This document shows positions 34,745 through 44,990 of a stretch of 64,000 bases of DNA, piece by piece. Location of the stretch: NCBI RefSeq assembly GCF_018143015.1, contig NC_054741.1:65632697-65696696 (forward strand), written 5' to 3'. Origin of the DNA: Lytechinus variegatus (lineage: Eukaryota; Echinodermata; Echinoidea; Temnopleuroida; Toxopneustidae). Within the stretch, counting starts at the first letter, position 1, and every line of letters begins with the position of its first letter. Under the pieces are notes generated by a model. That model saw only the letters and a list, made by a program, of their open reading frames with translations, did no database searches and was not told the DNA's origin. A program made the position numbers and the translations under genes.

Positions 34745-37700
34745 CAACATGGAAAAACATCTACGAAAAGGAAACTGAAAGGAAAGAAAACAAGCAAAAA
34801 AGCAGAGTGCAAAGGAAAACACTAGTAGTAAGCGAACAATGAACGAAATGAAAAAGTATAAGTCGATTATGAAATGGAAGAAATTAATTCAAAATCAACA
34901 AAATCAATGAATGGTGACTCGACTTCTCTTCATCTTATATCCCTGAATGTGAGAGGAATGCGGGATAAAACGAAAAGAAGCAAAATTATATCGTGGCTTC
35001 GTGCACAAAAGACAGATATTGTTTGTTTACAAGAAACTTACTGGACGAAAGAACTTGAACATGAGATTTCATCACAATGGAATGGTCCATGTTTTTTTAG
35101 TAATGGGTCTAACCACTCCAAAGGGGTTTCAATATTATTAAGAAAGAGATTACCCCTAGAAATTGTAAACGTCTATGCCAGAAATGATGGAAGGACCGTT
35201 GCTCTTAGATTAATGTATAACAATTGTTGCTATTTATTATTGAATGTTTATGCGCCAACAAAATATTCTGATAAAGTCATATTTTTTAAAAACCTACTCC
35301 ATTGGTTTAACAAAATTAAGAAACCTGGAGATATATTAATTTGTGGAGGTGATTGGAATACTACACAAACTTATTTAGATTCTCGTGGCGCATCTCGAGT
35401 CTATAAACCACCCAATCATTTCAAGAAATTCATTCAAAAAAATGAATTGGTTGATGTTTGGAGGAAATTATATCCGACAAAGAAACAATTTACTTGGAGA
35501 CAGAGGTTTTTTGGTATCTATTCTAGATTAGATTACTGGCTAATTTCAACAACTCTATATCCTTCAATGTACAGCACTGATATACGCCCAGCACTTAAAT
35601 GTGATCATAATGCCATTTCGCTAAAGTTGAAATTGAGTGGTATTGGGAAAGGAAAAGGTTATTGGAAAGTAAACAATTCACACTTATTAGAACAAGATTT
35701 TAAAATCTGTATTAAACATGTGATTGATAAAGTAAAAATGGAATTCATGAATGAAAGTCCACAGCTTATATGGGAAATGTGTAAAATTAAAATAAAAGAG
35801 GTCACTGTGAAATATTCTAAACAAAAACAAGAAGAAAGAAAATGTTATTTTGCAAAGTTACAAGATGATCTCAATAAACAAAGTGAAAAGGCTGATAAAA
35901 ATCCAAACAAGAAAGAAATTGATAAGTTAGAAACAATTAGAAATGAATTAGATAAACTTTACACATATAAGTGCAAAGGTGCGTATATTAGAGCTAGAGA
36001 GAAATGGATGGAGTCTGGCGAAAAGTCGTCCAAGTATTTTTTGAAAAAAGAAACCATAAATGGCAAGAAAAAAGAGATTAATTGTATTGTACAAAACGGT
36101 AAAACATTTACAAAGAAAACAGAAATTTTGAAGATTATTAATAATTACTTCAGTAAATTGTACAAAAATAACTATAACGATAATGATATAAACATTAAAT
36201 CATACTTAAACAATATTGAATTGAAAGTATTAGATGAGAAGGATGCACTAAGTTGTGAAGGACTGGTGACAGAAAAAGAATGTTATAAAGCTTTGCTATC
36301 AATGCAAAATAATAAGGCACCTGGTTGCAATGGATTGAGCTCGGAGTTTTATAAATGTTTTTGGCCAGACATAAAAGATTTGCTAATCGACAGTCTAAAT
36401 GAAGGATACGCTCAAGGGGGTTTGTCAGAAAGTCAAAGGCAAGGTATACTCACACTGTTATTTAAAAAAGGGGATAGTAGATTATTAGATAATTGGAGGC
36501 CAATCTCATTATTAAATATAGATTATAAGATTTTAGCGAGAGTTTTGTCACAACGCCTTCAACGAGTAATCCAAAAAATTGTTTCGTTTGATCAAACAGG
36601 TTATATTAAGGGGCGTTCAGCCTCAGACAACTTAAGGTTGGTACAAGATGTTATTGATTATTGCAAAATCTTGGAACAACAAGGATTGGTACTTTTTTTA
36701 GACTTCAAACAAGCATTTGATTGTGTGAGACATAGCTTTCTTTTCGAAACCTTGTCAAGATTGAACTTTAAAGATTCATTTATCCAATGGGTTAAAGTAT
36801 TATATAAAAACGCTGGGGGAAAGGTAATAAATAATGGTTGGATTTCGAAACAGTTTAAGATAGAAAAGGGTGTAAGGCAAGGGTGCCCTCTATCGGCTTT
36901 GTTATTTGTTTTGGTTGTTGAAGTAATGGCGTCACAGATAAGGTCAAACAAGAAAATCAGTGGTATTAAGATTCCATTCCACAAAGAACCATTTTCAAAA
37001 GAATTAAAGATCTCACAGTTAGCAGACGACACCGCTCTTTTTGTTAATTCCGTCCAGGCAGGAAATGTTGCAATTCAAGAGGTTATTAAGTTCGGGGAAT
37101 ATTCTGGCTTAAAACTTAATTTAGATAAAACCAAAGTTATGCCACTTAATATAAATTACAATGAAACAAATGGTATATGCAACTTGGAATGGTCTGATGA
37201 ACCAATTAAATATCTTGGTGTTGTATTATGCAAGAACATAAATGACTTCAATGTTCTTAATTGGTCTGTAAAGATAGATAAAATCAAACGTATTATAAAT
37301 CTTTGGAAGATGAGAAATCTGACATACTATGGGAGAATAGTTATTATAAAAATGTTACTTGTATCACAGTTAATATACTTAAGCACATGCTATGTCATGC
37401 CCAAAAATTATATCAAAGAACTTAATAAAATAATTCATTCATTTTTATGGAATTCTAAAAGAGAAAAAGTGAAAAGAGCTTACATTATTAATTCACCCCA
37501 ATATGGTGGTTTGGGTATGATTGATATAGATTCTAGATTGAAATCACTCACACTTTCTTGGTTACCAAAAATTGTAAGAGGTGATGAACCACCATGGATA
37601 TATATTTGTGAGTTTTGGTTACATAAATTAGGCGGTATACCTTTATCTATTCAATGTAACTGTTCTCCTATAGACATGATCAAATTATGCAAAAAATATT

Positions 37701-38912
37701 CATTACCTACATTTTATACAGACTTACTTACTTCATGGGCTGAACTTCACTATCTTAATATATTCGAAGTAACTCAATTTGAAAATGAAATCATATGGAA
37801 TAATTCAAATATAAAACATGAAAACAAGTTACTGTATTTCAGAAAATGGTACGATAAGGGTATAGTTAAAGTACACCATTTAATTGAAAATGGTTCATGG
37901 AAAAACTCCGAAAGTATTACAGACTTACTGTCGATGAATTCTCTTTGTATCTTATTTCAATATGCTAAAATTAAAACTGCTTTTCCAAAATATTGGTTCG
38001 ATAAATTGAACACTGCTCAGCTTGAAAATCACCATGATCAACCAACGCAAAACGACAAATTTATTCAAATTAAAACTGGTGACTCAATTGACATTACAAT
38101 ATCAAAAACAAAGCAATTCTACACATATTTTGTAGATATAAAAAAGAATTTACACCCAACGGTGTTATATTTTTGGCAAGACAGTCTATCACTTGCAGAA
38201 GATTATGATTGGAGTAAATTGCTAAAATTTAAGTTTGGAAAATTATTTAATAACAGAGTTAAACAATATAATTTCAAATTGCTGCATCGGATTTTGCCGT
38301 ACAAAGAGAATTTAGTTCGATGGAATATCACATCAGACATGACTTGTAACCATTGTAAACAAATTGAAACTTTAGATCATGTTTTGTTGTATTGTCCACA
38401 TGTGAATTTATTTTGGCAAAAACTACGGTATTTTATCAAGATCCAGTTTAATGTCAATATTCGGATTAATGAGAAAACACTATTGATTGGCCACGATGTT
38501 GAAAATGAAAACATGGCTTTTCTTAATGTAATTTTGGTTTTCGCACAATATACGATTTATAGAGTCTATATGTTGGCTCAGTTCACTTCAAAAAATTCAG
38601 TTATTTTTCTATGTTGTCAGATTTCAAGAGAGAATTAGTCATTAATTTAAGATTTCTTGAAAAGAGTAATGAGATAAAACTAACAGAAAAACAGTACAAC
38701 GAAATCAAAAGCCTGTGAAATGTGAAACTAATTATATATATATATCGTTTGTGTTTTGTTTATTGATTTCAATGTAAAAGAGTAACAATATAAAAAAAAA
38801 TATCAGAAAAACAGTATAATGAAATCAAAAGGTCGTGAAATATGAAAGTAATTGTATGTGTTTGATTATTGATTTTGATGTAATAAATACCTCTGATGAG
38901 GACAAAAAAAAA
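34745..38912 (+). mobile_element. LINE (L1/Tx1-like), young copy with perfect target-site duplication
   Basis: Flanked by the identical 13-bp repeat AGTTCTAATGATG (34732-34744 and 38913-38925), with an A-rich tail just before the right copy. The element is 4.17 kb. It has a short 5' leader, the single long ORF at 34874-38638 and a ~270-bp 3' UTR that contains a partial internal duplication (AGAAAAACAGTAYAA...GAAATCAAAAG at ~38685 and ~38810). The leader includes a lysine-rich open frame from 34742 that stops at a double TAG near 34825. It could be the C-terminal tail of an ORF1, which would make this copy 5' truncated at ORF1. The perfect target repeats and open ORF argue for recent insertion. 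Confidence 0.88.
34874..38638 (+). CDS. LINE ORF2: AP endonuclease, reverse transcriptase and zinc-binding C-terminus (1254 aa)
   Basis: Encodes the protein that nicks target DNA and reverse transcribes the element RNA (target-primed reverse transcription). Residues ~15-250 form an APE-type endonuclease: SLNVRGMRDKTKR, CLQETYW (~50), GGDWNT (~160), SRLDYWLIS (~217) and CDHNAISLKL (~243). The reverse transcriptase spans ~470-760: KAPGCNGLSSEFYK, NWRPISLLNIDYKILARVL, LFLDFKQAFDCVRHSF (~608), KGVRQGCPLSALLFVLVVE and LADDTALF (~715; LADD in place of the common FADD). A zf-RVT-type motif CNHCKQIETLDHVLLYCPHV is at ~1158. The KYFLKKETINGKKK linker is L1/Tx1-like. No stop interrupts the frame. Start at ATG 34874, the first in frame. 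Confidence 0.93.
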   Translation: MEEINSKSTKSMNGDSTSLHLISLNVRGMRDKTKRSKIISWLRAQKTDIVCLQETYWTKELEHEISSQWNGPCFFSNGSNHSKGVSILLRKRLPLEIVNVYARNDGRTVALRLMYNNCCYLLLNVYAPTKYSDKVIFFKNLLHWFNKIKKPGDILICGGDWNTTQTYLDSRGASRVYKPPNHFKKFIQKNELVDVWRKLYPTKKQFTWRQRFFGIYSRLDYWLISTTLYPSMYSTDIRPALKCDHNAISLKLKLSGIGKGKGYWKVNNSHLLEQDFKICIKHVIDKVKMEFMNESPQLIWEMCKIKIKEVTVKYSKQKQEERKCYFAKLQDDLNKQSEKADKNPNKKEIDKLETIRNELDKLYTYKCKGAYIRAREKWMESGEKSSKYFLKKETINGKKKEINCIVQNGKTFTKKTEILKIINNYFSKLYKNNYNDNDINIKSYLNNIELKVLDEKDALSCEGLVTEKECYKALLSMQNNKAPGCNGLSSEFYKCFWPDIKDLLIDSLNEGYAQGGLSESQRQGILTLLFKKGDSRLLDNWRPISLLNIDYKILARVLSQRLQRVIQKIVSFDQTGYIKGRSASDNLRLVQDVIDYCKILEQQGLVLFLDFKQAFDCVRHSFLFETLSRLNFKDSFIQWVKVLYKNAGGKVINNGWISKQFKIEKGVRQGCPLSALLFVLVVEVMASQIRSNKKISGIKIPFHKEPFSKELKISQLADDTALFVNSVQAGNVAIQEVIKFGEYSGLKLNLDKTKVMPLNINYNETNGICNLEWSDEPIKYLGVVLCKNINDFNVLNWSVKIDKIKRIINLWKMRNLTYYGRIVIIKMLLVSQLIYLSTCYVMPKNYIKELNKIIHSFLWNSKREKVKRAYIINSPQYGGLGMIDIDSRLKSLTLSWLPKIVRGDEPPWIYICEFWLHKLGGIPLSIQCNCSPIDMIKLCKKYSLPTFYTDLLTSWAELHYLNIFEVTQFENEIIWNNSNIKHENKLLYFRKWYDKGIVKVHHLIENGSWKNSESITDLLSMNSLCILFQYAKIKTAFPKYWFDKLNTAQLENHHDQPTQNDKFIQIKTGDSIDITISKTKQFYTYFVDIKKNLHPTVLYFWQDSLSLAEDYDWSKLLKFKFGKLFNNRVKQYNFKLLHRILPYKENLVRWNITSDMTCNHCKQIETLDHVLLYCPHVNLFWQKLRYFIKIQFNVNIRINEKTLLIGHDVENENMAFLNVILVFAQYTIYRVYMLAQFTSKNSVIFLCCQISREN

Positions 38913-39302
38913 AGTTCTAATGATGGAAAGAAGATTAGGCCCACCAATAGTACCTACCTAATTATGTATGGATATGGCTTTCATAGTCATGAAATATATA
39001 ATTTTACTTATAGTATATCATAGTATTTGATAACTTGTTTATTATACTTCCTGATGAAACTAGATGGTCCAGTGATGACTCTTTAATTTCTTCAATAGAG
39101 TACACAATACATTGAGAAATCAAGTTCATATTGAACATTTTCAATTTTGAAATATACGTATATGTAACAGGTTACTTTAGTTCAAAGATATGATTTAAGT
39201 TAATGGATAGGCCTATGTCTTATCTGTTTTCATGCATAATGAAAATGCAGCAAGTCTTGGTTACCACAAAATTCATTATTAAAAGCATATCATTTCTTTC
39301 AG

Positions 39303-39545
39303 CTCTGTGCCTCAAAGGAGGGACGGCGGATCGTGAAGGAGAAAAGAACATATGTGATCCTGAGGGAGTATCATCAGTGGGAGAAGGATGAGAAAGTTGA
39401 GAGTCTTTGTCATCAGGTGATTGATATCCTCATCATGGATGATCCGCTACCAGGAATGGAGAATCTTAGGGATGTGGAGATACCGGAGGAGATCAAAGTA
39501 AAACTAGATCAAAAGAAGGAGGTCGAGGACCAGGAGAAAGATTGA
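39303..39545 (+). CDS. HGH1: HGH1 homolog, last coding exon
   Basis: Continues exon 2 in phase 0: LCASKEGRRIVKEKRTYVIL, then REYHQW, GMENLRDVEIPEEIK and a charged tail ending at TGA 39543-39545. It matches the HGH1 C-terminal block (YLILRELHxWE, MENLLEVxVPEDV). With this exon the protein is 367 residues from ATG 33149, slightly shorter than the ~390-residue human protein. The start of the exon is set by the acceptor TTTCTTTCAG|CTC. Confidence 0.92.
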   Translation, partial: LCASKEGRRIVKEKRTYVILREYHQWEKDEKVESLCHQVIDILIMDDPLPGMENLRDVEIPEEIKVKLDQKKEVEDQEKD

Positions 39546-41090
39546 CATTTGATTTTTTAACTTAGGATGGCATAAGTTTTGAATTATTTATAGTCTGTGT
39601 CATATGTTCAGATGTGTCTTTTGATGAAGGATTAAAGATCTATAAGCAAATGAGGATTTTGAAAGGAATGAATTTGTTAATAAGATGCCAGGTGGATGTT
39701 TCATAAAGCTGTTCATAAGTTAAGAGCGACTTTAAGAACGACTGGTGACCCTTTCTTGTGGTAAATGGTATATTGAATTGGCAATGGTTTAGCGTGTAAG
39801 AAGAATTCACCAGTTGTTCTTAAAGTCGCTCTTAACTTATGAACAGCTTTATAAAACGGATCCCAGGGATTATAATTTGATGAAGGAGAAGTTCACCAGA
39901 ACAAAAAGCTTTTTTAATGAATGGAAAAAAAATGAAGAGAAACATATTAAAGGTTTCAAGAGAATCCATCATAGTGAAATAAAGTTTTTTTATTTTAGAT
40001 TTTGTGAGGTCACTTGAAAGCAGGTGCCCCACATTCATGTATACATTCCATATATTTACATTTTTGAATGATAGCAGAATATTCATCTCATTGAAGCACA
40101 TGTGATATAATTTATGATGATATTGAATGCACAAGTATATCATTTCTTTTATTAGGATTTTATGGAATTGATATATGGAATAACTGTTGATGAAATTATA
40201 ATTCAAAAGCTCCTAACTTTCCTCAGTGGATTTTCACCAAACCACCATTAATGTTTTTCTGTTTTATGAATTTCTGCTATATCAAACCAACTTTATTTCA
40301 GCATGTTCACTCTATGGATGCTACACATAGAATGAATACATTCTCAAATTCTTATGTTTATGGAATATTGAATGTTCAGATGATGATCTAAGATCGAACA
40401 TTACCTAAAGTTGATGTAATTTTTCCCTCTTGAATAATACAATGTTACTGGGTTGCATAGCCAAGTCCTCTCTTGTTTGTACTCTGTTCTCTCCTTTCTA
40501 CCCAATTTTTTTATCAAATTTCCCACCTTTTCCTTCATTACTTGAAACATCTTTGGGGGAGGGGTTCTACCCACTGCTCCTTTCCCTGGTAGGAACGCCC
40601 TTGGTACACTCCTTGTAGAAAATTACTTTCCTGAAATCAGTAGCTGACATGTCTAAATTCTGTTCATTCCTAGATATCTCCTTATTTTTAATAACATATC
40701 TGGCTCACTACCGTTATTCGGGATAAATGTTATTCAAAATTATGTAATTGTATCATGGTTGTTCAGATAAATCCTATGTTGACCAATGCTATTTTTACTC
40801 ATGAATTGTTCAAATCCATTTGTTCTAGATCAAATAATCTAGCAATAATTGAATTGTTGCTTTAACAATCTCTCTTTTTATTTAAAAGAAATACAAATTA
40901 TGTAATAAAATTACAGAAATGCTGTCATTTATTATTTCCAATGTTGTAATAATGCTTCTTATATACCATTGCCTATTAGCTCAATTTGAATAATATCTTC
41001 TACCTATATCTATTAATTTTTTTCAGAACTGAAATTGTAAAATTGGTATGACCAGTAAAGAGAGAAGAAAATAAAGCAGAAAGTGGCAAT
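39546..41090 (+). other. Likely HGH1 3' UTR
   Basis: AT-rich with several possible ends. A good AATAAA lies in GAAAATAAAGCAG near 41070. It contains the MITE at 39698-39857. The end is not determined by the sequence alone. Confidence 0.45.
39698..39857. mobile_element. 160-bp palindromic MITE
   Basis: Left end GTTTCATAAAGCTGTTCATA; the right end is its inverse with one mismatch. The arms extend to about 50 bp (through GTTAAGAGCGACTTTAAGAA), with a ~55-bp loop. It is flanked by GGAT on both sides (39694-39697 and 39858-39861), a possible 4-bp duplication. As RNA it would form a long stem. Confidence 0.8.
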
Positions 41091-42711
41091 TTATTGAAAA
41101 ATTTTTTTAAAAAATATATAGCTTATATGAATGTTTTGATTTTTGTGAAGGAACATGGTTGAATGTTGAGAGCCCCTTATTTGACTTGGCATTTTTCCTT
41201 GACTAGTTGCCTCAACTTGGGCTGATAACCTCAGTTGTTCCCAATTTTAGTCGAGGGAACGAGAAAGTAACTTGTGGGAATGTGTTATGAAAAAACATCA
41301 GGACACCTTAGTAATTCTGTATGATTGTGTGTTTACAGGTGAAAAGAAAACAAATTTGAAAATGATAGAATGAAGAGAAAGGGAGAAGGGTGACAGAGGG
41401 AGAGGGGGATGAGAGACAGAATGAGAGGGTTCATATGTCATTATTACCTTCATCTGGAGCAAAGCTCCTACTAGGTTTGCGCCCTCATAAGACAAATATT
41501 TGGCATGACCCTCTTCAATAAGAGAAGTTAGTTCGCACATATAGGTCCATGGTTCGCAGAACTAATTAAAGAAATAAAGAAGCATGCATGTATGCTAACG
41601 ATGTATACACATCGATTATAATAACCATGCAGCAATTATCCAGCGATTTGAAGATGCGTTTCCTCAGCTCTCACATCTATCTATATCTTACTTAAAAAAA
41701 TGATAATGAAAGGCAATTTCAAATAATTTTGTATTCCACGGGATTCTCAAAATTTTCGGGGTCTGCCCTTTCATCGGGGAAAACGTGTGGGGGGGGGGGG
41801 GAGAACCCTGAAAATATTAATAATGAAATTATTTGGAATTGGCATTCAATACTACAGTAGTATATGTCTAGGCCTCCATGCAAATTTTGACAAGGGAATA
41901 CTTTTTTATGACCCCTTCAACTCAATTGCATACCCCGCAGACTAATTCCATTTCTCTCCTCCATTCAAACTCTCACCCTCTCTTCTACTTTGCTTTCACC
42001 ATTTCTTTTTCACTTTCATCCAGCTTTTGTTTTTATTTCCTTCGTCTTTTTTTGAAATTTTCTTCCTCTCTTTATTCCCCCTCTTTCTTTCTTCCTTTTA
42101 AGTTCTTTCTTTCCTTCTTTCTTTCTAAGTTCTTTCTTTCTTCTAAACCTGCATTTGCGAATTATGTCTTCAAATTTCATTTTTATTTGTTATTTGCTGA
42201 ACTGTATTTTAATGTTAAGTGTTCCTTTTAGCACCAGCTAACGAGGAGAGTCTTAACAGAAACTTGATTTCTTTTGATAACCCCAGGCATAAGCTGGCGT
42301 TCTTCCATTCTGTTTTTTTCACTTTGATATTGTATTATGGTTATGGATATTGTATAATGATTATTTTCAATGTAGATATTGTCATTATCATTGCAGTCCA
42401 CGTATAGGTGATTAATATAGCGTTAAAGAATAAAGAATGAAACGCATGCTGCAGCTTTGTAGCGCAGGTAAACAAAGAATAGTAAACCTCATCAATTATT
42501 CAGTAGCTCGAATCCATTGAGAGATTAGACGCGGTATTAGAGTCTTGCAACATCCTCTGCGGAGAACGACTCGTGAAGGTGACAGGTCGTGTCCACGAGA
42601 GAGATTCATGCAGTGGGTGGGGCTAAGCCGCTATCCCCTGGGAGAGGTCCCATTGTACTTTTCATGAACGCAGGGGTACACATGGTGGGTATTAAGAGAC
42701 CGTTAAGACAA
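41091..42711. other. Intergenic, no gene seen
   Basis: AT-rich with a GA-rich tract (41375-41430), a G run at 41790-41801 and a TTCT-rich pyrimidine tract at 41990-42145. The open frame at 41878-42231 reads through that tract and is not credible. Confidence 0.5.
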
Positions 42712-43659
42712 CATACCTCTGTCATCTATACCTCTGCCATTTTCACCTTTGCCATTTTCACCTCTGCCATTTTTACCTCTGCCATTTTTATCTTTGCCAT
42801 TTTTACCTCTGCCATTTTTACCTTTGCCATTTTTACCTTTGCCATTTTTACCTCTGCCATTTTTACCTTTGCCATTTTTACCTCTGCCATTTTTACCTCT
42901 GCCATTTTTATCTTTGCCATTTTTACCTCTGCCATTTTTAAGGACCCCATAGAAGAACGGTGGTATCTTATTGATACCGCTGAAATGGGCCATCCTCCAT
43001 CTGTATGTTATGTCAAATAGATCATGTATATATTTTATCTTTTTATATGGAAATAAATACATACAAACAAACAATACCTGCTACAGTGAATAAAATGTGA
43101 CAAATAGCCACAATAATATTGTGACAAATAATGATAATAATGATGTTAAAACAATAATAGCCTTTGGCGTGCATGGAAATAAAAAGTGCATGCTCCCGCC
43201 TCACTATCTAAGTATTGTAAACTTAACGTTGTATATAATTATATTTAGACTTTGATAATTATTGTGAAATAATCATACGTTACACATTGTATGGTCAATA
43301 GTTAAAAGATGAAAAGAAGATGAGATGATGATGATAACAACGGCTCGGTGTAAAAATGGCAGAGGTAAAAATGGCAGAGGTAAAAATGGCAAAGATAAAA
43401 ATGGCAGAGGTAAAAATGGCAGAGACAAAAATGGCAAAGGTAAAAATGGCAGAGGTAAAAACGGCAAAGGTAAAAATGGCAAAGGTAAAATAAAAATGGC
43501 AGAGGTAAAAATGGCAAAGGTAAAAATGGCAGAGGTAAAAATGGCAAAGATAAAAATGGCAGAGGTAAAAACGGCAAAGGTGAAAATGGCAAAGGTAAAA
43601 ATGGCAGAGGTATAAATGACAGAGGTATAAATGACAGCGGTAAAATGACAGAGATATGA
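42712..43659. mobile_element. Small foldback element with 15-bp tandem-repeat arms
   Basis: Left arm 42712-42942 is ~15 copies of ACCTCTGCCATTTTT. Right arm 43351-43659 is ~20 copies of its reverse complement. Both ends share the variant units TCTGTCATNTATACC and the terminus CATAYCTCTGTCAT. The ~400-bp centre includes a LINE 3' tail (42943-43075). Tandem 15-bp units in inverted arms is the architecture reported for sea urchin TU elements. I did not find a clear target duplication. Because the unit is 15 bp, all frames read as pentapeptide repeats; these are not genes. Confidence 0.72.
42943..43075 (+). mobile_element. LINE 3' tail (sister of 22930-23085)
   Basis: GACCCCATAGAAGAACGG, GCTGAAATGGGCCATCCTCC and an AAAC-type tail (AAATACATACAAACAAACAA) parallel the copy in the core of the giant element. 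It lies between the two 15-bp-repeat arms. Confidence 0.55.
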
Positions 43660-44620
43660 CCAGTCTTTAACCCATGCAAAAAAAAATCTAAAAGCCCCTC
43701 CATGTACAGTAGATTAAATAAGAACTGTTCTGCGAAGAAAATTAGAATTGTAATAATGAACTAATGGAAAGGGTAACATTTTAATCACACTGTGAATCTT
43801 CTGCACCAAATTGATAAACACTTGAGTTGGTATTTCTTTTTTCCCTTGACTTACCTGCATGACCTTCTCACTGTCAAATCGCTCCTCTGATTTGAAGCAA
43901 ATTTTGGATCCAAAGTAGGGTCTATTGTAATTAATTCACAAAAGGGGACATTCACCATGACATAAACTTAAGTTTATTGTGAAACTAGCAGAAAAAAATA
44001 TTGGTGAGGGTTTTGGCGAATTCATCAAAGATTTAAAAATATATTAGAATTCTATATTTTAATGGTTACGTCATTTGCGAGTAGTTTTCCCCATGTATGG
44101 TGTAATAAAAAATATAATGAAATGTCATGAAAAAATGAAAATGTTATTCATTGTTTTTCTCTTTTTTTAATTTCAATTTCGATTTATTTCATGTTCAACA
44201 GAAAGAAGTAAAGTGGTCAGAATAATTACGATGAACTTATACAGGCAATATAAACTGAGGCATGTACAATATTATGCTAATTTGTCTATTTCAGTGTGTT
44301 AATGGTAGCGCACATTTTGGTGTTTACATTAAAATTCGTTTGGTACGTTACTGATTAAGTGTTGTTCTACTCTACGAAAATGCCAAGATAAATCCTTTCA
44401 TCACTCACTAAATGAAATCATTTTGGCATGAAAATGTTTGAGTTTAATCATATCAACGATAAAGTATAGAGCTGACCTAAAATGATAAAAAAACTAAATA
44501 ATATCTTTTCAGCTCATAATGCTCATTCGGTCGATAGGATCCCATTCAAGGCCAATAATTATGACTGATATTAATTGGAAAAGATCTGTCTTTTCCTTGT
44601 AGATGTAGCATGTCATGATT
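43660..44620. other. Intergenic, no gene seen
   Basis: AT-rich sequence with no reading frame or repeat that I recognise. Confidence 0.5.
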
Positions 44621-44806
44621 TTTACCTCTGCCATTATTACCTCTGCCATTTTTACCTCTGCCATTTTTACATCTGCCATTTTTATCTCTGCCATTTTTAC
44701 CTCTGCCATTTTTACCTCTGCAATTTTACATCTACCATTTTTATCTCTGCCATTTTTACCTTTGCCATTTTTACCTCTGCCATTATTACCTCTGCCATTT
44801 TTACCT
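44621..44806 (+). repeat. Third array of the 15-bp repeat, single orientation
   Basis: About 12 units of ACCTCTGCCATTTTT with substitutions (CATTATT, ACATCTGCC, TCTACC). It has no inverted partner within 1 kb and abuts an AAT-rich microsatellite. It may be a solo arm of the foldback family. Confidence 0.8.
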
Positions 44807-44811
44807 GGCAC

Positions 44812-44990
44812 CGATAATAACAGTAATAATAATACTAATAAAATTAATAATAATGATAATAATAATAATAACAATAATAATAATAGTAATAATAGTAATG
44901 ATGATGATGATGATAATAGTAATAATAATAACAACAATAATATCAAAACTAATAATAATAATGATAATAATACTAATATAAAAGAGAAAA
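44812..44990. repeat. AAT/GAT-rich microsatellite
   Basis: Imperfect trinucleotide repeat (AATAATAATAATAGTAATG type), the source of the poly-Asn and poly-Leu frames here. Confidence 0.85.

Larger units (their letters stand above)
34564..39302 (+). other. HGH1 intron 2, expanded by a LINE
   Basis: 4.7-kb intron, of which 34745-38912 is a LINE. Without the LINE and one target repeat it would be about 560 bp, similar to intron 1. The remaining AT-rich flanks show no other recognised feature. Acceptor TTTCTTTCAG ends at 39302. Confidence 0.85.

Noticed and set aside
36658-37032. 124-residue minus-strand frame
   Set aside because: Antisense shadow of the LINE reverse-transcriptase domain.
42589-43703. 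Open frames of FTSAI, LPFLP and KNGRG pentapeptide repeats
   Set aside because: Every frame of a 15-bp tandem repeat is open and periodic; both strands show it equally.
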